A stretch of DNA of 64,000 nt from Monocercomonoides exilis (taxonomy: Eukaryota > Preaxostyla > Oxymonadida > Polymastigidae), in NCBI GenBank assembly GCA_001643675.2, contig LSRY02000056.1:67001-131000 (forward strand), read 5' to 3'. Positions 24,283 to 35,950 of this stretch are shown here, in pieces. The first letter of the stretch is position 1, and every line of letters starts with the position of its first letter. Made by a program: the position numbers and the translations under genes. Below the pieces are notes generated by a model that saw only the letters and a list, made by a program, of their open reading frames with translations, was not told the origin of the DNA and made no database searches.

Positions 24283-27200
24283 TTATTGTGTTTTTGGAGG
24301 CCCAGACCAAGGGACAGCCTTAGCTCCTTTGATGGGATAGACAGACGTGTTGTAGATGTTCAAAATAGACAGAACTTTCACAGTTGCTGAGGGTTCACTC
24401 AGATATGCCTGGGGGAGGGGGGGATGGGGGTTAAAAAAAGAAGTAATACGGGTAAAAATGATTGGTTTTGTGGGAGATGACATATGAAAAGAAAAATGTT
24501 GTTGGAATAACACATGTTTCAATTACAACAACAAGTTATTATTTTGTGATTTGCAAATGAATAATTCGTTAATTGAAAATAGAAAAGGAAAAGAAAAGAG
24601 TAAAAACACACCATAAACTTAATCTTTGGTGGAATATGCTTCAAAGCGATTGGCTGGATTGTATCATTCACAAACAAGTGCATCGTGTTCTGGTCTTTGT
24701 TGCAGTTCACTTCGATGGCTATTCTGTCTGAATTTCCATATTTCTGGTTCCCTCCCTTTGAACGCTTGTTGTGCGTCACTTGACCACTAAATATCAAAAA
24801 GACATCAAACATTACAAAAAATGTTCGATTTTGAAGGTGTAAATGTTCCAAAAATTGAAAATAAGAATCAAAAAATAACGTTTTTAAAAAAGGAGTTGAT
24901 GAATGTTAAATATAAAAACAAAAGCAAACGTCTTTCCATTGTATATTCCGCTTTCTGATGAAATAGAAATAATAATTCGTTATTCAAATAAATGAAGAAC
25001 ACAATGAAAGAAATAAAGGTGCAAACGAGTGTCGCTTCCAGGATCATATCCTGCGGTTGGCACAAACGTTGTTGGAACTATCCCAATTCCTGTGTTATTT
25101 TTTAAATGGTTGATGAGAAAGAACAATTAATAACAGAAATGGCATCACATATGCACGATTAATAATCAACACACACAAAATGTACAATTCAAAATAAAAT
25201 TTAAAAAAAAAGTTGCTCTTTTCCCTCAAATTTGTCAAAGTTTGAGAGAAAAGAAGAAAAACAGAAGGATTCATTTAGCAAACCGTATTTTTCAGTGCAT
25301 CCGTCAAACATCCACTCGCAACGCCAAATGCCCTGTGTGATTGGATACTCAACGATGACAACAGTAACACCAGGCGAAGCAAGACTAACTCCACTCAGAA
25401 ATGGAACATGAGGAGAAGAGGAAGAAGAGGAAGAGGAAGGAGATGGAGTTGATGATGATGAAGAGGAGGAGGAGGATGATGATGAAGTGGAATCATCTCT
25501 GAAGACAGACAGGTCTTTTGTTTGGTTGTTATGGATGAATGTGACTTGAGACACCCGATGGATGATAGCATCTGCAAAGCATACAGTTCATTGATAGATT
25601 ATTAGAAAAAAAAGAAATAAATAAATAAAATAAAATAAAATAAAATAAAATAAAATAAAAAAACAAACGAAATGCGATTCTTCTGGGGATAGCTTCCTGA
25701 ATGCCTGGGAGTGGAACAGAGCCATCTTCATAGACAGAACGCTGTCTTTCGTGGCGAATGAGCTTCTGCGGAGACAGCCCTGCTGGCTGCTCAGAGGAAA
25801 CCTCAGCCACTTTGTCAGATGCTTCACCTGTGGGTGTGGCTGGAGATGATGATGATGATAAAGATGATGAAGATGAAGAAGATGATGATGATGCAACATC
25901 AAATTCTTCTTCAGCTGATGGAATAACCAGCCCTTCAAGTTCATTCTTCTCCTCTTTTTCTTTTTCTTTTCCTTTTTCTTCGTTGGCTTTTGATTCTTCG
26001 TTTGTTGTTGCTTTCTCTTCTATCTTTTCGTCTTTCTCTTTTTGAATAACCGATTTTTCCTCCTCTTTCTTGTCGTCTTCAGCTGCTTCGTCTGTTTGTT
26101 TGTCTTCTTCTTCCTTTTTCTTCTTCTCTTCCTCTTCCTTTCTTAAACGTTCCTCTTCTTCTTCTTCTTTCTTCTTTCTTTCTTCTTCCTCTTTTCTTTT
26201 CTTTTCTTCCTCTTCTTCTTTCTTCTTTCTATCTTCTTCTTCTTTCTTCAATCTTTCTTCTTCTTCTTTTCTCTTTCTCTCTTTCTCCTCTTCTTCTCGC
26301 TTTATTCTTTCTTCTTCTTCTTTCTTCTTCCTTTCTTCCTCTTCTTTCCTTGCCTTTTCGGCTTCTTCTTCCTTTCTCTTCTTCTCTTCTTCCTCTTTTC
26401 TAATTCGTTCTTCTTCTTCCCGCTTTAATCTTTCCTCCTCTTCCTTCTTCTTTCTTTCTTCTTCTTCTTTTCTCAATCTCTCTTCTTCCTCTTTCCTCTT
26501 CTTTTCCTCTTCTTCCTTTCTCAATCGTTCTTCTTCTTCCTTTCTCTTTCTCTCTTCTTCTTCTTTCTTCTTCCTCTCTTCCTCTTCTTTTCTTAAACGT
26601 TCTTCCTCTTCCTTTCGTTTTCTCTCTTCTTCTTCCTTCCTCTTTCTTTCCTCTTCTTCTTCTTTCTTCTTCTTCTCTTCTTCTTCTTCTTTACGTTTTC
26701 TTTCCTCTTCTTCCTTCCTTTTCCTTTCTTCCTCTTCCTGCTTCAGCCTTTCTTCTTCTTCTTTTCTTTTCTTTTCCTCTTCCTCTTTCTTCTTCCTTTC
26801 TTCTTCCTCCTTTCGTAATCGTTCCTCTTCTTCTTTCCTCTTTCTTTCCTCTTCTTCATTCTTGATTCTCTCTTCTTCTTCTCTTTTGATACGATCTTCT
26901 TCTTTTCTCTTTCTTTCTTCTTCCTCTTTTCGTAAGCGCTCCTCCTCTTCCTTCTTCTTTTTCTCTTCCTCCTCTTTTCTTTTTCTTTCTTCTTCTTCCT
27001 TCCTTTTTCTTTCTTTCTCTTCTTTCTCTCTCTTTATTCGTTCTTCTTCTTCTTTTCTCTTCTTCTCTTCTTCTTCTTTCTTTAACCTTTCTTCTTCTTC
27101 TTTCCTCAATCTTTCCTTCTCTTCTTTCTTCTTCCTTTCTTCTTCTTCCTTCCTCCTCCTCGCTTCTTCTGCTCTTCTAAAGCGCTCTTCTTCTTCTCTT

Positions 27201-28308
27201 CTTAATCTCTCTTCTTCTTCCTTCCTCCTTCTTTCCTCTTCTTCTCTCTTGGTACGTTCTTCCTCTTCTTTGCGTTTTCTCTCTTCTTCCTCCTTCCTCT
27301 TTCTCTCTTCTTCTTCCTTTCTCTTTCTTTCTTCTTCTTCCTTCCTCTTCCTCTCTTCCTCCTCTTTTCTCTTTCTTTCTTCTTCTTCCTTTCTTATTCT
27401 CTCTTCCTCTTCTCTCTTCTTTCTTGCTTCATCCTGCTCTTTTGCATATTTTTTCTTTTCATTTTCTAACGTCTCGAGCTTATTTTTATCTGCATCAATT
27501 TCTCCTGGAGTTGATTTATCGCCTACTGCAGCAGTTGCTATGTTATCTCGCGTTACTCCAACTTTTTCCGCCTTTTCTGTTTCCAATGAATTCAGTATTG
27601 ATGGAAATACAAGCTTTGGACTCTCTTCATCAATCTGATCAGTATGTGTAAATTCATCTCCTTTTAAAAGTGAACCATTATTATTTTTTTTATTTCTAGA
27701 ACGTGCAGCAGAAGATGAAGCCTTGCATTGATGTGGCATCGATTCTTCTTTTGATTTAAAATTACCATTGTCTTTTTGAATAGAATTATCGAGTGTAACA
27801 TATGGGCATTGATAAGAAGGTTCTTCTTCCTTTACTAAATTGTAATTTTTATTTTTTCTCCTTTAGAAATAAATGGATATTGTTATTATACAAAAAAGAA
27901 TCTTCTAATAAGTCAAACTTAAATAAAATCCAAACCTCTTTCGGTAACATACGCAAGCAATGATAGTAATTAATATTATGATGAAAGAAACTCCAATTCC
28001 AAGGCCTAATGATAATCCAAGAATAAGATTTTTGTCTGCATCCTCATTTGATGATTTTAAATAAAATTTTTGAAGTGAAAACAATTGTTCCCCAAAAGAA
28101 CTAAAAATATAGGAAGAAATACATATTAAAAAACATTGTAATTGAAAACATTTCAGTAATAAGAACGGAACAATTATGCAAGAAGTATTTAATTGTAATA
28201 TGTAAATAACCTTTTTTGTTGAACTCTTTCCATTTTAGAACTTCTAAACTTAATAAATAAAAATAAAATCAAAAATTGCTTTAATTTAAAAAGATATGAA
28301 TCGATCAT
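24283..28308 (-). CDS. Type I membrane protein with giant Lys/Glu coiled coil and C-terminal SPRY-like domain
   Basis: Eight exons: 28308-28211, 28100-27936, 27860-25669, 25571-25284, 25089-25027, 24954-24930, 24786-24612 and 24408-24283. They splice into one 1,043-residue frame. Most donors are GTTTG-type (GTTATT, GTTTGG, GTTTGT, GTTTGC three times, GTGTGT). Residues 1-25 look like a signal peptide and 58-83 form a membrane helix ending in CYRKR. About 225-670 is an almost uninterrupted RKKEEEE heptad-like coiled coil, followed by poly-Ser. The last 200 residues look like a SPRY fold: GIWRCEWMFDG, YGIGIVPTTFVPTAGYDPGS, SGIYNGKTGQVTHN, NSDRIAIEVN and TMHLFVNDTIQP. The Ser-rich frame on the opposite strand is an antisense shadow. 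Function unknown; a surface-to-cytoskeleton or adaptor role is speculation. Confidence 0.75.
25621..25660. repeat. (TAAAA)n microsatellite inside an intron
   Basis: Eight tandem TAAAA-type units on the plus strand. They form the pyrimidine-rich interior (TTTTA) of the intron at 25572-25668 of the SPRY-domain gene. Confidence 0.8.
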
Positions 28309-28411
28309 ACAATTCTTTATTGAAAAAAAAAGCAAATTATTCGTTTCAGAATATTCAAAAAAATTATTATAAAATTCACAGATCAAATAATTCGATCAAA
28401 AATTCTGTGAG
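28309..28411. promoter_or_regulatory. Compact divergent promoter
   Basis: Only 103 bp separate the start codons of the SPRY membrane protein (minus) and the amino-acid transporter (plus). The segment is very AT-rich and must hold both core promoters and both 5' leaders. No TATA or initiator could be assigned with confidence. Confidence 0.45.
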
Positions 28412-30960
28412 ATGGTGTTTCAGAAAAAAGAAAAAGCCCAAAAAACACAAGAACTAGTTAGACCATCAAACACTTTATTCCCTGCTGTTATAACTTTAGT
28501 AACTTCAACATTAGGTGCAGGATTATTGGGAGTTCCTTTAGCTTACGCAAAATCAGGAATAGTTGTTGCTTTGATTATGAACATATTTGTACAAATTATA
28601 TCGTTCCTCTCAATGGTTATGGTGTTATATGTAACTGATGCTTCTGGTGTATATTCACTCGGAGGAGTTTGATTTTTAATTTTTTATTTTTATTGTTATA
28701 ATTTTCAAATTTTTCGAATAATGATTAGCTAACTGCCAAATACTTTGGAGGATGGGGACTTATACTTGTTGAATGTTGTACATTTATGTTTTGTTTTGGA
28801 TGTCTTTGGGCTTATGTGATTTTGATTAGTGACTTTGTCCCCTCTTTACTACGTTTGGCGGGGCTTAATCCGAATTCTATATTTGCCCAACCTTGGTTTA
28901 CAGTTATTGTATTTGGCTTGTTTATTCTTCAACCCCTTTCGTGGTTTCGATCGATGGAAGCCTTAAAGTTTACATCATTTCTTGGGACAGCGTCAATGGC
29001 ATTTTGTATTGTTGTTATTATCATACGATGCTTTAATCATACGCCTTCAATGGGACAAACGCCAGCCGCTGAACTTGTCCATCCGAGTATAAAAATGATT
29101 CAGACTTTTTCAACTTTGATATTTTCGATATGCTGCCATCAGAATGTTCCGTTGGTGATGGGAGGACTAAAAGGACGTTCACGAGAGACGATGATAAAAG
29201 TGACTATTGTGCAGTCGCTGATTGTTGGCTTGTTGTACATCTCAGCAGGGGCCTTTGGATACATGTGCTTCACAACTGGGTTTTTCAGCTCGTCTCACGC
29301 AGGGAATATTTTGATCATGTTTGATGACCATGATGTGCTGGCAGTTGTAGCGCGTGCTGCTTCTTTGGTGACTGTTACGTTCTGTTTTCCTGTGCAGATG
29401 TTGCCGGCTCGTCTTGCACTGAAGAACATTGGAACGATGATATATCGAGCTTATAAGAGCATGAAGAAGGAGAAAGAGAAGAGAAAGAGAGAAGAAGAAA
29501 GGAATAAAAGAAGAGAGAAAGAAGCAGAAGCAAAAAGGAAATGGGAAGAAGAATTGAACAATGCTTCAGTTAGTCAAGAGCGTCGAATGGAGAATGATGA
29601 AAATGAGCCGAATGAAAATGAACAGGAAGATGATGATAAGACAGATGAAGACAGATTGATGGTGGATCAATCAGTTCAGCTGAAGATGAAACGAAAGGAA
29701 GATTCAAAGGAAAAAACAGCAAAACAGAACATTTCATATTTCAGAATTGTAAAGCCTAAAAGGAAACTTGTGACTCAGCCGGTTAATAACGATGCAGAAA
29801 TGCTAAAGAATATGCAGTCATATCAAAGAGCAGATGCATATTCAACTGCTGAACAACCAAATAACTCATCTCCTTCTCCTGTTTCTTCACCCTCTTCTTC
29901 TCTTTCTTCTTCTCCTTCTTCAACTCGAAAGAGATCGCACACACTTACCAATCTTTTTGACGATGTTGCTCTGCCAGCGCCTTCGTTTGCATCGATCTTT
30001 GCAGACGAGGCAGCTGTTGTGGAGAACGAAGATTATGCAGTGGAGACGGGATATGAGTTCATCGGAGGGGACATTCTGCCTGATGCTGTGTCACTGTCTG
30101 TGAATGATGACTACGAATACGAAGGTGCTGATGACGATGAAGGAGATGATGGAGATGGTGATGGACTGAAAGGGAAAAGCAGAAAGGGAAGGGGAATGCG
30201 GCTGATGCTACCAGATGAAGGAGAAGATGAGATGTTCCCTTCGTGGAATCTGGTAAGTGAAAGCGAAGAGAAGAAGAAAGAGAGAGAAGACAAAGAAAAA
30301 GCAGGATTAGCAGAAAAGCATTTTGTTGCTGGCGAAAACAAAACAGATGGAGAAGAAAAAGCAGACAGCGCAGAAAAGAGCTTGGAGCACTTTTTGGAGT
30401 CAGATGAAAATTTGAAGAAGACAGAGACAGTCGAAATGTCATTGGAGCCTTTGTCTCCTTCTTCTTCTTCTTCTTCCAATCACACCCCAAATTCTCTCTC
30501 GTCAAACACTTCTTCTTCTACTACTACTACTACTGCATCCACAGCAAACAAATGTCTTTCACGTGACTTGATCATTTCTTGTGTGATGGGCTCATCGCTC
30601 ACTGTCATTGCGATGATTTTGGGGTATTTCATTCCGCAGGTGAATCTTGTGTTTGACATCGTTGGCTCGACAGCAGGAGTGGCTATTGTGTGTCTGTTTC
30701 CTGCTGCACTGCTGCTGAAGCTCATCAGCAATCCACACAAATATGTCACAAGGAAGCGATACTACGACCCGTCAGATGCTGAGTGTGTGTGGAAGAACCA
30801 GAAGAGAATCAAGCAGCTGCTGCGCCAGAAAAGGAAAGGGTGTTCGCTAAAGAAATGCGGTGGGGTGGCATTTCTTGTGTTTGGCATTTTGATGGGCCTT
30901 GCGTCTTTGGCGATGGCACTTTTGTTTGATACATCGCTGGGAAATAATGTTGAGTTTTAA
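28412..30960 (+). CDS. Amino acid transporter, AAAP/SLC38-type, with large cytosolic insertion
   Basis: Membrane permease of the amino acid/auxin permease family. Exons 28412-28666 and 28729-30960 (intron donor GTTTGA, phase 0) give 828 residues. The N-terminus has the signature STLGAGLLGVPLAYAKSGI for helix 1. Further helices follow at about 28580-28660, 28745-28830, 28895-28950, 29100-29170, 29200-29290 and 29330-29440. Between the helix ending near 29440 and the last three helices (from about 30565) lies an insertion of about 370 residues, rich in Lys/Glu, Asp and Ser. That is unusual for this family, whose members are normally about 450-550 residues. The last helices read ISCVMGSSLTVIAMILGYF, VFDIVGSTAGVAIVCLFPA and FLVFGILMGLASLAMALLF. 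Substrate cannot be told from the sequence. AATAAA follows the stop. Confidence 0.85.
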
Positions 30961-31619
30961 GTGTGAAATAAATGTTTACATATTATAACTGAGTTTTTAT
31001 TCATTTTGTGTGTTTTTGGTTCGGACGTGCTTTATTTTTCAGCAGATGTCACAAGCTTGTTTGTGATGTCATCTATTTGTAATTACTTCTCATTTGTTGC
31101 TTGTTCTATTAAAGTTAAGTTCCGTTGAAAAATGTTACTTTTAATTTTTTTTTTTTTGAATTTTTGTTTAATTTTATTTATTTTTATTTTTATTTTATTT
31201 TTGATTTTTTTCTAGAGTTTGCATCATTGATGAATTGCATTGTATTTTTGATGTTTCTTTATTTGTTTAATGTTGCCACTTTATGTTGATATGTGGCTAT
31301 TTTCTTTTTGTTTTGCTGGAGTTTTGGCAAAACTTGTAAAAATAATATTTTTCACTTAATATGCATGTAATAATAATATTGTTTGTTTCAAAATTCCTAT
31401 GAAATGAAATTTTGGGTAAATTTTTTGCTTTTTCGAAAAAAAAAAAAACAGCGATTTGTTTCAAACTTTTTCCACTTCCATAATAATAAGTCTAATGCTA
31501 TTGTGTAAAAAAAATATGGAAAAATTATGAAAAGCAAAAAGATTCAAAAATGTTGGATGGAACAAAATTTTGATTGCAAAATATTCCTTCCCATATAAAA
31601 ATAAAATACAAAAAATCAG
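30961..31619. other. AT-rich intergenic region
   Basis: T-rich then A-rich spacer after the transporter, with homopolymer runs at about 31149-31158 and 31436-31449. The 31452-31620 end lies just upstream of the broken surface-protein gene. No gene was seen. Confidence 0.4.
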
Positions 31620-34611
31620 ATGAACAGTCTCATATTCTTTCATTGTTTTTCCCTCATTCTCATATCAAAAGTAACATATGAATTCTCCTTGGTACAGTCT
31701 TATGAAATGCAAAGAATTTGTTCGAGAAGGCAATTTCTTGGAAATCATCTTTGCGATCTTTACGTGCATAAAAATAGCAATCTTTTATCTTTTGATGCAT
31801 ATAAGACAACAAATATTTCAAAAGATTTTTCAATTGCAAAAGAATTCTTTCCATCATTGTTTACATCAGTAAATACTGTTCTCATAATGGGGAATTGCTC
31901 AATCGAACTTAAATCATCAATGCTTCTTTCTTCATCAAAACCATTAGCAATAATCAGCAAGCAATCTCATCTCTGTTTGAATGAGAGCATCACTCAGCAA
32001 AAATTAACATCTTTGTTCCAAATGCAAAGTGGGTCAATTTGTTTCACAAACATGACTTAAATCCCCCAAGAGAGTCTTAACCCATCCGGTATCATATTTT
32101 CATCTGATGATTCCAATTCAGCCATTTTGAGCAATTCTGTCATTGCAGGCCTGGCTGTTTCAGCTTCAGATATTTCCTGTTGTATGGAAAGAGCAAAATC
32201 GAACAAATTGATAATTGTGCCTTCAGGAACATGACTGTGAAATATTCCTCGAATAGCGATCATTTTGTGGAACATTCATGTTTTCGAAGTTCAATTGAGA
32301 ACTGCCTCATTTATTCGTGTGTGAATGTCTTTGAAGGAGGGATATCGAGTGGATCGTTTTCTTTACATGAATTTATTTGCAAAAACGCAACCACACATTT
32401 TGGGAAAAGAGAAACGAATGACCTTCAAAGAAAAGAACAAATTAACACAACAGTAAGCCAATCCTTTTCATTGTGTGAATGTGAAGATTGCACATCCCCA
32501 TATGGAGGCGCTCTTTATGTGCATGACAATGCAAGTGCCATTTTCACAGTTGAAAATTCTTCATTTTTAAGATGCAATGCTTCTTCGACAATTGGAGGTG
32601 GAATTTATGCTTGGAAAATTGCTAAATGCATCGTGCAACGTACGTCATTCACTCAATGTTCGTCTGCAGCAACCACATACTTTGGAGGTGGAGGAATAAT
32701 GGTCGATAATGTTTATACCCAATCAGTTGTTGACGATTGTTTATTTTATAATTGCTCTTCAGCTGATGATGGAGGAGCTATATATTTTTATCAAACAAAA
32801 ACAGAAAGGCAGAAAGTGTGCGTCGTGAATTCCTTTTATGATAACTGTCGATGCAACTCTTCAATAAATGGTGCAGGAGGGGCAATTATTCATTGGACCC
32901 CTTCAGATAAAGTTGCTATTTCAAATTGTTTATTTTGTCATTGCTATGCAAGGTGTTGGGGAGGAGCTGTATGCATTGAAATAAATGCATATAATTACGG
33001 AACATTATTATTTTTCTGCTTATTTCACAACAACACTTGTAGAAAATTAGGAAATGATTTATCTCTGCAAGGCTCAACGTCAAATAACATTGATCCAACC
33101 TGCTATTCAACCGGCCAAACAACAAACAGAGTTTGTACAAATTTTTATTCAAACGTTGATCACAGTGAATGGCTTCGCAATGATTTTGGAAATGTGAGAT
33201 TTGTCTCATCAACTGATTCACAACCAAAAGGCAACGACACATATGCGTGTGGAATTTATGAATCTTATCCATGCAGCACGATCAGTCGTTGCCTCACACA
33301 ACTCATTCCAGACTTGGTTCCCAATGTCGAAATATCTTCGGGAACGATAATCGAAACAAATAGTTTTGATTGTGGAGTCAATGCTTTTACTGTTAATGGC
33401 CAAAGCAATATGAGCACAGCAATCCAAACAGAACAAGAGGCTGGTGGTTTGCCTCTTTTTTCAGTCTCAACAGGCACATTGACAGTCAGGGACTTTATTA
33501 TTGTGCATGACTCAGTTCATTCAAATAATCAAGTCTCAAAGCTAATTGAGATAAGTGGAGCAGGAGGAATGAGGATCAGCAGACTGAACATGTCTTCTGG
33601 AAGCGGACAATCAACAGAAACAGCATTTTCGACAGAACTGATAAATGTCCAGAATGGGATGTTTCAGATGGAACATGTGAACTGGTCAATGACTATTTCC
33701 ACAAATTCACTGTTTTCGCTTTCTTCAACAAATGAGATTTCGTTGACGCTTTCAGAATGCGCTTTTGATGGAATAGAAAGAACAACAAGAGGAGCAGCTG
33801 TGATGTCATTTTCCAACGATAAGACTAACGTTGATCTGAATTCTTGTTCATTTTTGGGATGTGGAAGCACAAGTTCAGAGAATGGAGGATCGATGATGTT
33901 ATGTGCAGGAGAAGCAAATGAAGTGAAAGTGGAAGGTGGGACGTTTGAAGGGTGTTTTTGCTCTGCATCGTATGTCATGGGGGAGGAATCCTTCTCCAGC
34001 TATTGAATGCAAACCCCAATTTCCAGATATCCTCCGAATTCGGAACAAACACAGCCAAATGGGGGAATGATATCTTTGTCATTTCACCCAATCTGGAAGA
34101 AACAGCAAAATCAGAAAACATCACATGTGAGACAGCCACCTTGAACTCTGTTGACAAAGTGAGAGGATACGACAATGAAAACACGAATGTAGCCATTCCT
34201 CTCTGCATCTATCTCCTTCCCTCTCCAGAAGAAATATATGCTAGAAGCACCGAGTCGTCTGATCATTCGCACTGTGGAATTGTCCAATTCCCTTGTTTGA
34301 CAATGAAGCACTCTCAAGCACGTCAAACAGGAATAAAGATAGTGACTGTGAATAGAATGATTTTAATGAACAATAAATTGACATTTGAAGAACGGAAACA
34401 TGAAATCAAAGGAAATGATGATGAAAGTGGATGGACAGTCTCCGATGCAAGTTTAACACTGGACTCAGCGATGATTTCAGCAAATGTTGAAACGGAATTA
34501 TCAAAATTCATCTTCTCTCTTCCATCATCTATTTTTCTTCGCTCCATTTTCATTCTCTCTTCATCATCATCTCTTCTTCTTCTATTCCAAACACAAAAAT
34601 ATGCACATTGA
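31620..34611 (+). pseudogene. Decayed beta-helix (Pmp-like) surface-protein gene
   Basis: A truncated relative of the intact gene at 42659-50773. It opens with a signal peptide (MNSLIFFHCFSLILI) and shows the same right-handed beta-helix pattern: glycine-rich turns such as GGALYVHDN, GGGIYAW and GGGGIMVDN, interspersed with short cysteine strands. Module boundaries use the same signature (CGIYESYPCSTI near 33250; CGIVQFPCLTM near 34274). It is broken by an in-frame TAA at 32058-32060 after TNMT, with clear homology continuing in the same frame. There is a frameshift near 32170-32190, and another at the G5 run near 33978-33982. The sequence loses similarity after about 34550, inside the second module, so the membrane helix and kinase-like tail are missing. 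The intact relative has no introns, so splicing is an unlikely explanation. Confidence 0.75.
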
Positions 34612-35950
34612 TCAGATGGAGAAACTCCAACACACTTGCCTCCCTTTCACCATTGTTATCTCATGCATTTGCGCCACAGCACCGTCCCACGTACAGCCTG
34701 CAGTATCAAAACCACAAGTCCAGAAACGCTCTTCTCCTTTATCAACCATTAAATCATCAACAAATCCACTTCTGCTCTTTGCAGATTCTTCTTCTACAGA
34801 AACTCAAGCAGCACTTCTTTCTCCTCGTCCTGCGACATATTCTTTATCGCCTTCCATTCTTCCTCAATCACCTCCCTCACTTCGCTCACAACATTCACAA
34901 ACTCCCAAACAATCATTTGTTTCATCTTCATTCGTTTTCTCAAGCCATTCAACTCCAATATTTGTTTCTTCTCTTTCCTTCTTCTTCTTATTCACCTTCT
35001 TCTTCTTCTTCTTCTCTTTCTTCTCTTTCTTCTCTTTCTTCTTCTTCTTTTTCATCATCATCATCTTCTTCTTCTATATCTTCTTCTCCTTCATTGACAG
35101 TTTCCACCTTTGCCTCTGTCTCAGCCACTTCCCCCATCTTCCCTGCACCCGCCATCACTCAAACAACCACGTCAATGGCACGGATACACTCATCAACAGC
35201 ACACCGCTTTGAAATTAGCACCTCAAACACTTCATTTTCTACCACTTTTACATTAGCCACGCTTCGCTCTTTCTTTGATGACACATCGTCTTCTGTTTCT
35301 GCATCGCTGTTGGCTCCGACGATTGTGCTTGGAGGATCTTCAACTGAATCCATTGCATTTTCTTCTTCTTCTTCGTCGTCTTCTTCTTCTTCCCTTCCAC
35401 CTTTATCTTCCTCTGCTTCTTCTTCGTTGGCATCTCTGACTTCTCCAACATCTCTCGCTTCCTCCTCTTTCTCTGCTCTTCTATCCTTCTCTCATCCCAT
35501 CCAGCAGATGTCGACATCCACCTCTCCTGGCCCTGCACTCACCCGACAGCCTCAGCCTTCATCTCAGTCTCAATCTCAATCTCAGCCTCAGTCTCAATCG
35601 TTGTCTTCCTCTCAGAACACGAACTCTCTCCACTCGCACTTCGTCAGCCACATCGCAGCAGTCACTCACACAGGCAAGCTCTCCTTCCCTCCCGTCTCAT
35701 TTGGCTCATCCAGGAAGCCTCCAACAATCTACTGCTGTTGCAACCCCAACTACATCATCAAACTTGCCAGCTGCAGTCACTTCGTCTGCTATCATCTCCA
35801 CTACTTCCTCCTCATCTCTTTCATCTGCTCTTTCTGCGCCTCTTTTCTCTTCCGCAACTGATGCGCCGCTTCTCCTCGGCACATACTCTCCATCTTCACA
35901 CACCTCGTCGCAAAAGCGCTTCTTCTATTCGCCTCCTCGTCTGTTCAAAT
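34612..35950. other. Low-complexity zone, coding strand ambiguous
   Basis: GC-richer, Ser/Thr/Gln-coding sequence with long open frames on both strands. Plus-strand frames (to about 35860, continuing in another frame from 35701 to 36060) are Ser/Thr/Pro/Gln-rich. Minus-strand frames include protein-like stretches, such as one at 35353-35159 (KKERSVANVKVVENEVFEV). Frames switch without visible splice sites. It is either the 3' part of the minus-strand gene at 35951-40354 or the remains of a serine-rich gene. Confidence 0.35.

Noticed and set aside
26070-27638. 522-codon Ser/Phe/Leu-rich open frame on the plus strand
   Set aside because: Antisense shadow of the Lys/Glu coiled coil; only the minus strand connects by valid splices to a membrane helix and a SPRY-like domain.
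32058-32060. In-frame TAA as possible evidence of TAA-encodes-Gln (as in Streblomastix)
   Set aside because: All intact genes here end at TAA, TAG or TGA where the family length predicts, so the standard code applies and this TAA is a nonsense mutation.
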